Assembly: GCF_013003985.1 (NCBI RefSeq)
Contig: NZ_CP053073.1
Span: 3,720,001-3,784,000 of the forward strand
Direction: 5' to 3'
DNA: 64,000 bases
Origin: Usitatibacter palustris
GTDB lineage: Bacteria; Pseudomonadota; Gammaproteobacteria; Burkholderiales; Usitatibacteraceae
The position numbers and the translations under genes were made by a program. Of the stretch, positions 23,316 through 31,501 are shown piece after piece. The stretch's first letter is position 1, and every line of letters begins with the position of its first letter. Below the pieces are notes generated by a model. It saw only the letters and a list, made by a program, of their open reading frames with translations. It made no database searches and had not been told where the DNA came from.

Positions 23316-25061
23316 TCAGCGCGGGCGATGCGTGAACCACGCAAAGAACGTTCGGCCGTCGGCGTGACGGTCGAGCAACCAGCCCTCGCCCGAGCGCGCA
23401 TCGCCTCCCCACCACTGGCCGTTCACCCAGCTCTTGTCCGCGGCATCGAGGCCCTGCGCGCGGCAGCGCGCGGTAGCTTCGTTCTCGAAGAAGCGCACCA
23501 CGTTGTAGGAACCGGAACCGAATCCCGCCGAGTCGTTGCTCGACGAGTTCCAGGAGAAGGTGGCCGTCGTGCATGAGGTGAACTCGATCCTCACCGAACC
23601 CCAGCGCTTCACGGCCATGTCGCTGAAGCGAAGGTTGGGCCCGAAGACCGTGCCCGTGGCGCTGTAGACCGTGCCGAGGTCGAGCACACGCCCGGCCATC
23701 GTGGCGTCGCCCACGACCCAGTACTGCGTTCCCACCTGCGTGGCGTCGGTGCCCGCGGTGCCCGCGGCGGGCCGGTGGGTGAACCAGGCGAAGAACGTGG
23801 TGCCGTCCGCGCGGCGATCGAGTGTCAGCCCCTCGCCCGAGCGGCCCTCGTTCCACCACTGGCCATTCACCCAGCTCTTGTCCGCGGCGTCGATGCCTTG
23901 CTGCGTGCAACGCGCGTCGTTCTCGTTGGCGAAGTAGCGAACGACTTCGTAGCTGGCGGTGCCGAAGCCCGCGGAGTTGGTACCCGTGGAGTCGAAGGAG
24001 AAGCGCGCGCGCGTGCAGCTCAGGAGCTCGAAGCGCACCGATCCCCAACGCTTCACCGTGAGCTCCGCGAAGGAGAGCGTCGGCCCAAAGGCCGTGCCCG
24101 TGGCGCTCAGCACCTCGGGGATGTCGAGCGTGCGGCCATTGAAGGGCGCGGTACCCACGACCCAGTACTGGCTGCCGATCTGGGAAGCGTCCACCGCCTG
24201 GCCGGCCGCGATCGGAATCACCGCTGCAAAGACGCCGCCCTGGACGCGCGTGGTATCGATGACCTGCACGGTCGCACCGGTCTGCGGATTCACCTTGGTG
24301 ACGCGGGTCTCCTCGACGATGAAGAGGTTGCCGTCGGGCGCGTACTCGATCCCGGTGGGCCGCGTGAAGCCCGCGCGAATCTGCGTGACCTGCCCGCTCG
24401 AGAGATTCCAGCGCAGCAGTTGTCTCGAGCCTTCGGCGGTGATGAAGATGTGCTGCCCGTCTTTATCGGCGAGCAGTCCGCGCGTGTTGACGATGCCGGC
24501 CGTTCCCGGCGCGACCGCGACGCTGGTCAACCCCGTCCGCGGGTCGTAGCGCACCACGTTGTTCGAGTCGTAGCCCGGAATGTAGAGGTTGCCGTCCGGG
24601 CCGAAGATCATCCCGTTGTCGGGCCCGCGCAGCCCCGAGGAGCGCGCCGGAAAGAGGGGTCCCATCGCATCCCCGGTGCGGCTGAAGCGGCGCACGTCGT
24701 CGCTGTTGTAACCCGCGACATACGCGATGCCCGCGGAATCGAACACGAGCCCGGTAGCGCCGATACCGCCCATGTTGGCGAACGTGCCCGCATGGTCGAG
24801 CGTGCTGTTCGAGTACTTCTCGATCTTCGCGGCCTGCTCGGCGACCACGTAGATGAGGCCGTCGGGGCCGAGGCGGACCGCCATCGGGCCGGCCGTGCGG
24901 GCGGGGTTGTCGAGCTCGCGCAGGTATTGGCCGGTGCAGGCGTCGAAGACGTGCACGCCGGAGAAAAAGCCGCTGACGTAGAGGCGCGAGCCGCAGGGAG
25001 CCTGGGCGAGCGCGCCGGTGGTGCAACAAACGAGAACGAGCGAAAGCAGGAATCGCAGCAT
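23316..25061 (-). CDS. Secreted NHL-like beta-propeller protein with two tandem C-terminal domains
   Basis: A 581-residue exported protein; the signal peptide ends ALAQA. Residues about 20-285 are NHL/SMP-30-like propeller blades (VRLGPDGLIYVV, MIFGPDGNLYIPGYDSNNVV, IEYAPDGNLFIVE). Two tandem copies of a module of about 130 residues follow, each with GSQYWVVG or GTQYWVVG, FGPTLSF or FGPNLRF, VKRWGSVR, DKSWVNGQWW and RSGEG...FFAWFTHRP. The module looks like a carbohydrate- or surface-binding domain; I do not recognise it precisely. ATG 25061 fits the signal peptide; the frame is open 11 codons further upstream. Confidence 0.8.
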   Translation of the reverse strand: MLRFLLSLVLVCCTTGALAQAPCGSRLYVSGFFSGVHVFDACTGQYLRELDNPARTAGPMAVRLGPDGLIYVVAEQAAKIEKYSNSTLDHAGTFANMGGIGATGLVFDSAGIAYVAGYNSDDVRRFSRTGDAMGPLFPARSSGLRGPDNGMIFGPDGNLYIPGYDSNNVVRYDPRTGLTSVAVAPGTAGIVNTRGLLADKDGQHIFITAEGSRQLLRWNLSSGQVTQIRAGFTRPTGIEYAPDGNLFIVEETRVTKVNPQTGATVQVIDTTRVQGGVFAAVIPIAAGQAVDASQIGSQYWVVGTAPFNGRTLDIPEVLSATGTAFGPTLSFAELTVKRWGSVRFELLSCTRARFSFDSTGTNSAGFGTASYEVVRYFANENDARCTQQGIDAADKSWVNGQWWNEGRSGEGLTLDRRADGTTFFAWFTHRPAAGTAGTDATQVGTQYWVVGDATMAGRVLDLGTVYSATGTVFGPNLRFSDMAVKRWGSVRIEFTSCTTATFSWNSSSNDSAGFGSGSYNVVRFFENEATARCRAQGLDAADKSWVNGQWWGGDARSGEGWLLDRHADGRTFFAWFTHRPR

Positions 25062-25171
25062 GATGGCGTTGGGGGCGGTGAGTGAGGCTGCCATCGTCGG
25101 CCCCCGGGGCGCGGCCGGGTCGCCGATTTATCGCCGATTGATCTCCGACCGCAGCCTAGAATGCGCAATCC

Positions 25172-27235
25172 ATGCGTGAACCCTTTCTTCTCGGAGACCT
25201 CGAGGTCCGTCCGGCGTCCAACGAGATCGTCGCCGGCAGCGCCGTGCAGCGCCTGCGGCCGCTGCTCATGCAATTGTTGCTGCGCCTCGCGGCCGAGCCC
25301 GGGCAGGTCGTGCGCCGCGAAACCCTGCTCGCCGAGGCCTGGCCCCGGCGCATGGTCGCCGACGAAGTGCTCTCGCGCACCATCGCCGAACTGCGAACGG
25401 CGTTGGGCGACGAGGCGAAGCAGGCCCGATACATCGAGACCCTGCCCAAGGTCGGTTATCGGTTGATCGCGGCCGTCTCAGCCGTACCTCCCGGCGCCGG
25501 GATGAAGGTTCCGAAGCCCCGTCGCACCTCCCTTGCAGTGCTCGCGACGGTCGCCGTGGCGTTCGCCCTCGCAGCCGGTTACTGGCTGGCATCGCGCGAC
25601 GACCGTGTGAACGACGACGACCTCGGCGCGCGGCTCGCGAACGCCATGCCCTTTACCTCCGACGTGCTTCTCGAGATCAGCCCGCGCTTCTCGCCCGATG
25701 GGAAACGCGTCGCCTATGCGCTCGGCCAGGCCACCGCGACGCGCCTGGTGATCCGCTCGCTCGACGGCGCGATCGAAACCGAGATCGGCCGCACGCCCGA
25801 AGCGATTCGCGTCGCACCCATTTTCTTTCCCGACGGCAAGCGCATCGCCTACTGGCGGCGGCAGGACGGGCAATGCGCGATCGTCGAACACGATCTCGCC
25901 TCGGGTACGGAACGCACGATCCTCGACTGCAAGCAGGCGCCGCGCTCGCGCTTCGACCTCGCACCCGATGGCAAGAGCCTCGTGGTGACCGCGCAGGTGC
26001 GGCCGCAGTATCCCTCGGGGCTCATGCTCGTCGATGTCGCCACGGGAGCCACGCGTCCTCTTACGCAGCCTGATCCCGGCATGGGTGAAGACGTGTATCC
26101 GCGCGTGAGTCCCGACAGCAAGCGCGTGCTCTTTTTCCGCGGCACCGAATCGCACCGCGAGCTCTGGGTGATGGAGCTGGCGAACCCGGATCGCGCGCGG
26201 CGCGTCCTCACGCGCGATGGCCTCGTGTACGGCGTCGCATGGCTCGGCAACGACGGTCCGGTCGTGGTGGCCGCCGACTGGTTCGGAATGCGCGCGCTGA
26301 ACCGCGTCGACCTCGAGACCGGCGAAGCGCGGCTGCTCGGTGCCCGCGGCGCGCGCTTCCCTGACGTGAGTTCGCGCGGTGACCTCGTCTGGGAAAACGC
26401 GCAGTACTCCGCGAACATCTGGCGCGTCGATCTCGGCAACCGCGATGCGGCGCCGCAAGCACTGTGGCCGTCGACGCGCTACACCGGCCAGCCGGAGTTC
26501 TCGTCCGACGGACGCCACGTGGCTTTCGCCTCGAACCGCGAAGGCCACGACGCGATCTATGTCGGCGCGCTCGACGGCGAGGCGAAGCGCGTGCCGTTCC
26601 CGGCGAACTTCCGCTACATGCGGCCGCACTGGTCGGCGGACGGGAAGTCGGTCTACGCGGTGCGCGTCTCGATCGAGGAGAAGCCCACGCAGGTCGTGGT
26701 GCGCGCATCCTGGCCCGAAGGCACCGTGGAAGTGTTGGCGCACCTGGGATCGCTCGTGAACGACGTGCGTGAAAGCGCGGATGGCCAATGGATCTACGTC
26801 GGCGAGCTCGCGGGACACGCGATGCGCGTGCTGCATGCGCCGCGCGCGGGCACCTCGCAACCGCTGCGCCTCCCGGTTCCGGTGGCCGCGGAATTCCAGC
26901 TCGGCCGCGAGCGGCTCGTCTTCTCGCAGCCACAACTCACCGGCCTCACCAGCTGCCACCTCGATGGCTCGGCTTGCGAGCAGCTCGACTTCCCCGTGAG
27001 CGACGCCAACCGTTTCCACTGGCTGCTCGCTGGCGATGGGCTGTTCCTGAAGGAAGGCAGCTCGCCCCCCGGCGAGCTCGTGCGCTACGACTTCGCCAAG
27101 CGACGCGTCGATTGGCGCATGTCCTTCGCCCCGACGACCGCCGGCTCCGCACTCGCGGTCGATCCAGCGGGACGCACGCTGCTGGTGGCACGCGAAGCCC
27201 CGACGCTGGTCGACCTGATGCTCCTGCGCCGCTAG
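25172..27235 (+). CDS. CadC-like membrane regulator with TolB-type propeller
   Basis: A 687-residue protein. Residues 1-100 are an OmpR/PhoB winged helix (LRPLLMQLLLRLAAEPGQVV, LSRTIAELRTALGD, YIETLPKVGYRLIAAV). One transmembrane helix follows at about 118-140 (SLAVLATVAVAFALAAGYWL). The periplasmic part is a WD40/PD40-like propeller (ISPRFSPDGKRVAY, FSSDGRHVAFASNREGHDAI, WSADGKSVYAV). It is a one-component, CadC/ToxR-style sensor that reads a periplasmic signal and binds DNA directly. It diverges from the secreted propeller gene, which may be a target. Confidence 0.9.
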   Translation: MREPFLLGDLEVRPASNEIVAGSAVQRLRPLLMQLLLRLAAEPGQVVRRETLLAEAWPRRMVADEVLSRTIAELRTALGDEAKQARYIETLPKVGYRLIAAVSAVPPGAGMKVPKPRRTSLAVLATVAVAFALAAGYWLASRDDRVNDDDLGARLANAMPFTSDVLLEISPRFSPDGKRVAYALGQATATRLVIRSLDGAIETEIGRTPEAIRVAPIFFPDGKRIAYWRRQDGQCAIVEHDLASGTERTILDCKQAPRSRFDLAPDGKSLVVTAQVRPQYPSGLMLVDVATGATRPLTQPDPGMGEDVYPRVSPDSKRVLFFRGTESHRELWVMELANPDRARRVLTRDGLVYGVAWLGNDGPVVVAADWFGMRALNRVDLETGEARLLGARGARFPDVSSRGDLVWENAQYSANIWRVDLGNRDAAPQALWPSTRYTGQPEFSSDGRHVAFASNREGHDAIYVGALDGEAKRVPFPANFRYMRPHWSADGKSVYAVRVSIEEKPTQVVVRASWPEGTVEVLAHLGSLVNDVRESADGQWIYVGELAGHAMRVLHAPRAGTSQPLRLPVPVAAEFQLGRERLVFSQPQLTGLTSCHLDGSACEQLDFPVSDANRFHWLLAGDGLFLKEGSSPPGELVRYDFAKRRVDWRMSFAPTTAGSALAVDPAGRTLLVAREAPTLVDLMLLRR

Positions 27236-27236
27236 A

Positions 27237-27287
27237 CGAAGTCCTGAGGGAGCTGCTTCTCCGAAGCCCTGAGGGACCTGCTTCTTC
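27237..27287. repeat. Degenerate dispersed-repeat remnant
   Basis: Two short pieces (GTCCTGAGGGAGCTGCTTCT and CCCTGAGGGACCTGCTTCTT) resemble the arm ends of the dispersed hairpin family. They start directly after the stop of the CadC-like gene, the same placement as the full copies. The match is weak. Confidence 0.4.
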
Positions 27288-27290
27288 TGT

Positions 27291-27379
27291 TTTCCCCTAT
27301 GACGCGCCACGCCATGGCGTGTCACATTCCACGCCCGAGAAAATGTGACGCGCCATGACGCCGCGCGTCATAGGGGAAA
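27291..27379. repeat. Imperfect palindrome, 38-bp arms with 13-bp loop
   Basis: The arms 27291-27328 and 27342-27379 pair at 34 of 38 positions. Each begins or ends with TTTCCCCTATGACGCGC and closes with GTCACATT near the loop. It lies 68 bp upstream of the orphan HigA-like gene. The placement mirrors the long palindrome beside the XRE gene, although the sequences are unrelated. Confidence 0.88.
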
Positions 27380-27447
27380 TCGACAACATCGAGGTCGCGC
27401 TCGTCTGGCGCAAGTCATCCTCGCGCCGCGTGGATCGTTGAAAGGCC

Positions 27448-27906
27448 ATGAAGCCCGATCGCAGCTTCTCCCGTACCCAGCGTCTTCGCCGGCCGGCACA
27501 TCCCGGAAAGTGGCTCGCCATGTTCACGGAGCCGTACGAAATCTCGCAGAACGCGTTGGCGCGCGCGCTGAACCTGCCGCCGCGGCACATCAACCAGATC
27601 ATTCACGGCAAGCGACCGATCACGCCACGCACCGCGATTCTCCTGGGTGATCTCTTCCAGTCCGGGGCGCCCTTCTGGATGAAGCTGCAGGCGGAGTACG
27701 ACATCGATCGAACGAGGCGACGAGGGGTGCGTCTCGACATGGCGCGCGTGCGGGCGAACCTGCGGCCGATCGGCCTGACGGTACCGTTCGACGGCGGTGG
27801 AAACCTACTTACGGAGCTGCTTGACCAGGAACTCGCGGACTTCCTTCGCGAACTCCGGCGAGATCGGACCGAGCACGCCGTGGCGGTGGGCGGGGATGTG
27901 GCTTGA
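27448..27906 (+). CDS. Orphan HigA-family antitoxin-like protein with antisense C-terminal extension
   Basis: A 152-residue protein whose first 100 residues match HigA antitoxins: RRPAHPGKWLAMF, then an XRE HTH with ISQNALARALNLPPRHINQI, IHGKRPITPRTAILLGDLF and FWMKLQAEYDIDRTRR. HigA proteins are usually about 100 aa. Here the frame continues and its last 34 codons are antisense to the 3' end of the cupin gene, suggesting loss of the original stop. No HigB toxin ORF lies upstream (27236-27447 is filled by repeats). It may be a solitary regulator or a decaying antitoxin. Confidence 0.7.
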   Translation: MKPDRSFSRTQRLRRPAHPGKWLAMFTEPYEISQNALARALNLPPRHINQIIHGKRPITPRTAILLGDLFQSGAPFWMKLQAEYDIDRTRRRGVRLDMARVRANLRPIGLTVPFDGGGNLLTELLDQELADFLRELRRDRTEHAVAVGGDVA

Positions 27907-28815
27907 AACGTCCTCGGTCGCGCTGAAGATGTAGTGATCGAAGATCGCCCGCCACGCGGCGCGATGCTCGGGCGGCAGGTGGCGAAGATTCAGCAGCGCG
28001 AGCAGCAACACATCGAGCGCCGACCCGCCCTGGGCCGCAGAACCCACGTGGCCCTTCCACCAGTAGTTCACCAGCATGTTCACCTTCTCGAGCGACTCGA
28101 CGTGGTGCCACCAGAGCGTCGGGATGTAGATCGCATCGCCCGGCTCGAGATCGGCGACGTGCGCAGCGGCGAGCGCGTCGCGAAACTTCGGATAGCGATC
28201 GAAGTCGGGATGCTTGAAGTCGACGAGGCTGATGGGCGTGCCGGTGGGCGCGTAGTCGAGCGGACCGATGTAGAGGTTCGCGGCCTGCTCGGGCGGGAAG
28301 AGCGTGAAGCGCCGGCGGCCGGTGACCACGCAGGCGATGTTGTTGGATTCGTCGAGGTGCGCGGGCGTGGTGACCGCACTGCCCAGCCAGATGCGCGGCT
28401 CGACCGTCGCATCGAGCAGCGGCAGGACGTTCTCTTCCTTGAAGCGCGGCAGGCACTCGCTGATCAACGCGCTTTGCGCGGCGATGCCCGGGCGGTTGTC
28501 GAACTTCGCGTAGCGCACGAGTTGCGTGGCGACCTTCGACACGGCGACGCGATCGCGCGTGTACGTGAAGCCCGACATGTCCTCGGTGTAGAAGATCCGC
28601 CCGCGCACATGCGGCGGCATCGTGAGCACATCGACCGGCGCGCCGCTGTCGAAGCCCTGCAGGTAGCTCGCGATGGCCTCGGGGGATTCGCGGCCACGCG
28701 CGACGGCGGGCCAGTTCGAAACGAGGCCGCGCAACACCGCCGGTTGATAGAGCGGCACGACCTGGGTTCGAAACGTTTCCGCATCCACGCCCTGCCACTC
28801 GCGCATCGGCGTCAT
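27805..28815 (-). CDS. Cupin/JmjC-like Fe(II) oxygenase-family protein
   Basis: A 336-residue cupin-like (JmjC, cupin_8) protein. The metal-binding HXD is His153-Leu-Asp155 in TTPAHLDESNNIACVVTGRR, and the distal His lies in IPTLWWHHVESL (about 237-238). These are the marks of 2-oxoglutarate/Fe(II) hydroxylases that act on proteins or RNA; the substrate is unknown. It is last in a tight minus-strand operon, 6 bp after the alpha/beta hydrolase. Its 3' end overlaps the HigA-like gene by about 100 bp. Confidence 0.88.
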   Translation of the reverse strand: MTPMREWQGVDAETFRTQVVPLYQPAVLRGLVSNWPAVARGRESPEAIASYLQGFDSGAPVDVLTMPPHVRGRIFYTEDMSGFTYTRDRVAVSKVATQLVRYAKFDNRPGIAAQSALISECLPRFKEENVLPLLDATVEPRIWLGSAVTTPAHLDESNNIACVVTGRRRFTLFPPEQAANLYIGPLDYAPTGTPISLVDFKHPDFDRYPKFRDALAAAHVADLEPGDAIYIPTLWWHHVESLEKVNMLVNYWWKGHVGSAAQGGSALDVLLLALLNLRHLPPEHRAAWRAIFDHYIFSATEDVSSHIPAHRHGVLGPISPEFAKEVREFLVKQLRK

Positions 28816-28821
28816 CGTCGG

Positions 28822-29469
28822 CTAGCGAATCATGCGCGAGACGGCATCGCGGACGAGGTGCAGCTTGCGGTGGAAGAAGTGCTCCGCGCCCGGAATCACG
28901 ACGACCGGCACTTCGCGCGGCGCACCCCAGGCGAATGAATCGGTGACCGGCACGGTTTCGTCGAGGTCGCCGTGCACGATGAAGGTGTTGGCATTCGTGT
29001 GCACGCCGGGCGCTCCGAATTGTGGATCGTTCGGATCGATGGGCGCGCCCATGCCCGCGTCGCTGAAGCGGCGAAACCCCGGGGCGATGAGGACGAGCTG
29101 CGCAAACGCCACGCGGGCCGACACGCGCACCGCCACCGCGCCGCCGAACGAGAACCCGGCGAGCCACAGCGGCAGCGATCCCGCAGCCGCGAGCGCGTGC
29201 TCGATCACGGCGATCATGTCGTCGGTCTCGCCGCGGCCTTCGTCATGCTTGCCCTCGGTGCCGCCGACGCCGCGGAAATTGAAACGGTACGTCGCCGCGC
29301 CCGCTTCGCGCATCGCGCGCTCGAGCGTGGTGATGACCTTGTTGTCCATGGTGCCGCCGAAGAGCGGATGCGGATGCGCGATGACCGCGACTGCCGTGGG
29401 GTTGGCCGGCGCGTCCGTTGCGATCTCGATGGCCCCGGCGGGACCGGCAATCGTCAGGCGCTGCGGCAC
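28822..29469 (-). CDS. Small alpha/beta hydrolase
   Basis: A 215-residue alpha/beta hydrolase of the short dienelactone-hydrolase-like type. It has HPHPLFGGTMDNKV near the N-terminus, RFNFRGVGGTEG, the nucleophile elbow GFSFGG (Ser near 112), the acid region VHGDLDETVP and the catalytic His in GAEHFFHRKL. The substrate is unknown. It lies between ferredoxin (4 bp upstream) and cupin (6 bp downstream), so it is co-transcribed. Confidence 0.88.
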   Translation of the reverse strand: MPQRLTIAGPAGAIEIATDAPANPTAVAVIAHPHPLFGGTMDNKVITTLERAMREAGAATYRFNFRGVGGTEGKHDEGRGETDDMIAVIEHALAAAGSLPLWLAGFSFGGAVAVRVSARVAFAQLVLIAPGFRRFSDAGMGAPIDPNDPQFGAPGVHTNANTFIVHGDLDETVPVTDSFAWGAPREVPVVVIPGAEHFFHRKLHLVRDAVSRMIR

Positions 29470-29473
29470 GGCG

Positions 29474-29782
29474 TCAGATCTTGAGTCGCTCGACGACGTT
29501 GCCCTTCACGAGGTGCTCGTCGATGATCTCGTCGATGTCGGCCTGGTCGACGTACGTGTACCAGGTGCCTTCGGGGTAGACGACCATGACGGGGCCTTCC
29601 TCGCAGCGATCGAGGCATCCGGCCTGGTTGATGCGGATCTTGCCCGCGCCGGAAAGCCCGAGCGCCTTCACGCGGTCCTTTGCGTAGGCGCGCATGCGCT
29701 CCGCGTCGTGGCAGGCGCAGCACGCCTCGGGCGCGTCACGGCGGTTCTGGCAAAAGAAGACGTGGTGTTTGTAGAAGCTCAT
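29474..29782 (-). CDS. Thioredoxin-like [2Fe-2S] ferredoxin
   Basis: A 102-residue protein of the thioredoxin-fold 2Fe-2S ferredoxin family. Cluster ligands are the N-terminal Cys in HHVFFCQNRRDAPEACCACH and the later pair in INQAGCLDRCEEGPVMVVYP. The C-terminus YVDQADIDEIIDEHLVKG is typical. It probably transfers electrons for a partner enzyme; the cupin oxygenase in the same operon is one candidate, by inference. Confidence 0.9.
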   Translation of the reverse strand: MSFYKHHVFFCQNRRDAPEACCACHDAERMRAYAKDRVKALGLSGAGKIRINQAGCLDRCEEGPVMVVYPEGTWYTYVDQADIDEIIDEHLVKGNVVERLKI

Positions 29783-29790
29783 GCCCGCGA

Positions 29791-30828
29791 TTATCTCACG
29801 GGGTCGTGGCGCTTCCCGATGAAGAGCGCGACCAGCCAGCCCAGTGCCGCGAGCGGCCAGACCTCGTGCAGGAAGCGCGTGAGCGTGGCGAAGGACGCGA
29901 GCTGGCCGTGCGGCCAGTTGAACAGCCGCAGCAGCTCGTCGAGCGCGCTGTACGAACCGAAGATCTTCGAGAAGAGCGCGCCGGCGAGGATCAGCAGGAT
30001 CGCGAGGTACACGCGCGCGGTCCGGCTGAAGTGGCGCATGGGCACGAACAACCCGATGCCCGCGATCAACCCCACCATCCTGAGGCCCGTCTCCCAATCC
30101 GGATAGACGTGCGGCTGGAGCATCACGGAGGCCATCACGAACTTGAGCCAGAGGGCCATCGTGAGCAGCAGGAGTGTCGAGCGCAGCGCGCCCCCGGGTC
30201 CCTTGAGCACCGCGGAGATGAACAGACCGAAGCCGCACACGCTGAGCGCGACCGCCGTGGCCTGCAGCGCGCGCAATGCGACGGCCTCCTTCTCGCCCGA
30301 GCTGATGTTGCCGGCCTCGAAGAACGGCAGCGCGGGATTGAACTGCGCGATGAGCCAGAGCACGACCAGCACCAGGCCAGCGTCGCCCCACGCGCCGGGA
30401 ATCACGAAGCGCTCGCGTTGCACCGCGAGCGGCTGCGTCACGAGGGAGCGCACGGGCTCGACGAAGATCAGCGCGCCCGCGAACGCCCCGGCGGTGTTGG
30501 CCGCGATATCCGCGATCGAGGCCACGCGAAACGGCACGAAGAGCTGCAGCATCTCCATCGCGAGGCTGAAGCCGAAGGCGGCGAGGGTCGCGCGCAGGAT
30601 GGGCGCCTTGTCGGTGGGCTCGTGGCGCATCGCCAGGCATGCGAGCGCGCCGAACGGCATGTAGGCCATCGCGTTGAGCCAGACATCGAATCCGGGGATG
30701 TAGCGCGGGACGAAGAAGAGCCCGAACGAACCGTCGGCGGGCCAGCGCAGGGGAATGAACGGATAGAGGCTCGCGTACGCGATCAGCAGCGCGCAGACCG
30801 CGAACGAGCCGCGGAAGCGCCTAACCAA
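29791..30828 (-). CDS. VanZ-like multipass membrane protein
   Basis: A 345-residue membrane protein. The N-terminal 130 residues show the VanZ-like pattern (YIPGFDVWLNAMAYMPFGAL, FGFSLAMEMLQLFVPFRVAS, DIAANTAGAFAGAL), and six or so further helices follow. VanZ-like proteins are linked to teicoplanin resistance in some Gram-positives, but the general function is unknown. Its start overlaps the end of the gamma-carbonic-anhydrase gene by 8 bp. Confidence 0.85.
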   Translation of the reverse strand: MVRRFRGSFAVCALLIAYASLYPFIPLRWPADGSFGLFFVPRYIPGFDVWLNAMAYMPFGALACLAMRHEPTDKAPILRATLAAFGFSLAMEMLQLFVPFRVASIADIAANTAGAFAGALIFVEPVRSLVTQPLAVQRERFVIPGAWGDAGLVLVVLWLIAQFNPALPFFEAGNISSGEKEAVALRALQATAVALSVCGFGLFISAVLKGPGGALRSTLLLLTMALWLKFVMASVMLQPHVYPDWETGLRMVGLIAGIGLFVPMRHFSRTARVYLAILLILAGALFSKIFGSYSALDELLRLFNWPHGQLASFATLTRFLHEVWPLAALGWLVALFIGKRHDPVR

Positions 30829-31342
30829 TCGGCCGCAACGCCGTGCGGTACGTAGCGGCGCGCTCGACGTAGTGGTTCGCGATCCACGTGTTGGTCGCGA
30901 TGTCCTGCTCGGTCAACTGGCGAACGACCTTGCCCGGAACGCCCAGGACGAGCGAGCCGTCGGGGATCGTCTTGCCCTCGGGCACGAGCGCACCCGCGCC
31001 GATGAGGCAGTTCTTCCCGACCACCGCGCCGTTGAGCACGATCGCGCCGATGCCGATGAGCGAGTTCTCGTGGATCGTGCAGCCGTGCAGCATCACCATG
31101 TGGCCCACGCTCACGTTGCGGTGGAGCACGACGGGCACGCCGGAATCCGTGTGGATCACGGAGCCGTCCTGCACGTTCACGTTCTCGCCCAGCGTGATGA
31201 CTTCGTTGTCCCCGCGAATCGTCACGTTGAACCACACGTTGGCGCCGGGCTCGAAGACCACCGAGCCGATGACGGCCGCGTTGGGCGCGACGAAGTAGTC
31301 GCCCTTGAAGAGGGGTTTTCGGTCGCCGAGTTCGTAGATCAT
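30821..31342 (-). CDS. Gamma-carbonic-anhydrase-like hexapeptide-repeat protein
   Basis: A 173-residue left-handed beta-helix protein of the YrdA/PaaY type. Hexapeptide repeats run through residues about 15-145 (AVIGSVVFEPGANVWFNVTI, NVQDGSVIHTDSGVPVVL, SVGHMVMLHGCTI). Metal-ligand histidines are present (IHTDSG, VGHMVMLHGC). I chose ATG 31342 over the longer frame because the extra N-terminus lies in the dispersed repeat. It leads the five-gene operon that ends with the cupin. Confidence 0.9.
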   Translation of the reverse strand: MIYELGDRKPLFKGDYFVAPNAAVIGSVVFEPGANVWFNVTIRGDNEVITLGENVNVQDGSVIHTDSGVPVVLHRNVSVGHMVMLHGCTIHENSLIGIGAIVLNGAVVGKNCLIGAGALVPEGKTIPDGSLVLGVPGKVVRQLTEQDIATNTWIANHYVERAATYRTALRPIG

Positions 31343-31364
31343 CGAGAAATTGTCATTCGAGAGA

Positions 31365-31465
31365 CTGTCATCCTGAGGGCCGCAGGCCCGAAGGACCTGC
31401 TTTAGGTTTTTAACAGTTAACCAACTCAAGCAGTTCCTTCGTCGCTTCGCTCCTCAGGATGACAG
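31365..31465. repeat. Dispersed hairpin repeat, copy 5
   Basis: A full inverted unit runs from CTGTCATCCTGAGGGCCGCA to CAGGATGACAG, with the central spacer TTTTTAACAGTTAAC. It lies 36 bp past the stop of a LytTR regulator gene and upstream of the carbonic-anhydrase operon. Confidence 0.9.
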
Positions 31466-31501
31466 TAGCGAGGATGCCAGCAGTAGCGATAACGACAGCA
31501 C

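Noticed and set aside
27236-27447. HigB toxin gene before the HigA-like gene
   Set aside because: The interval is filled by a repeat remnant and a palindrome; no ORF of about 90 codons resembles HigB.
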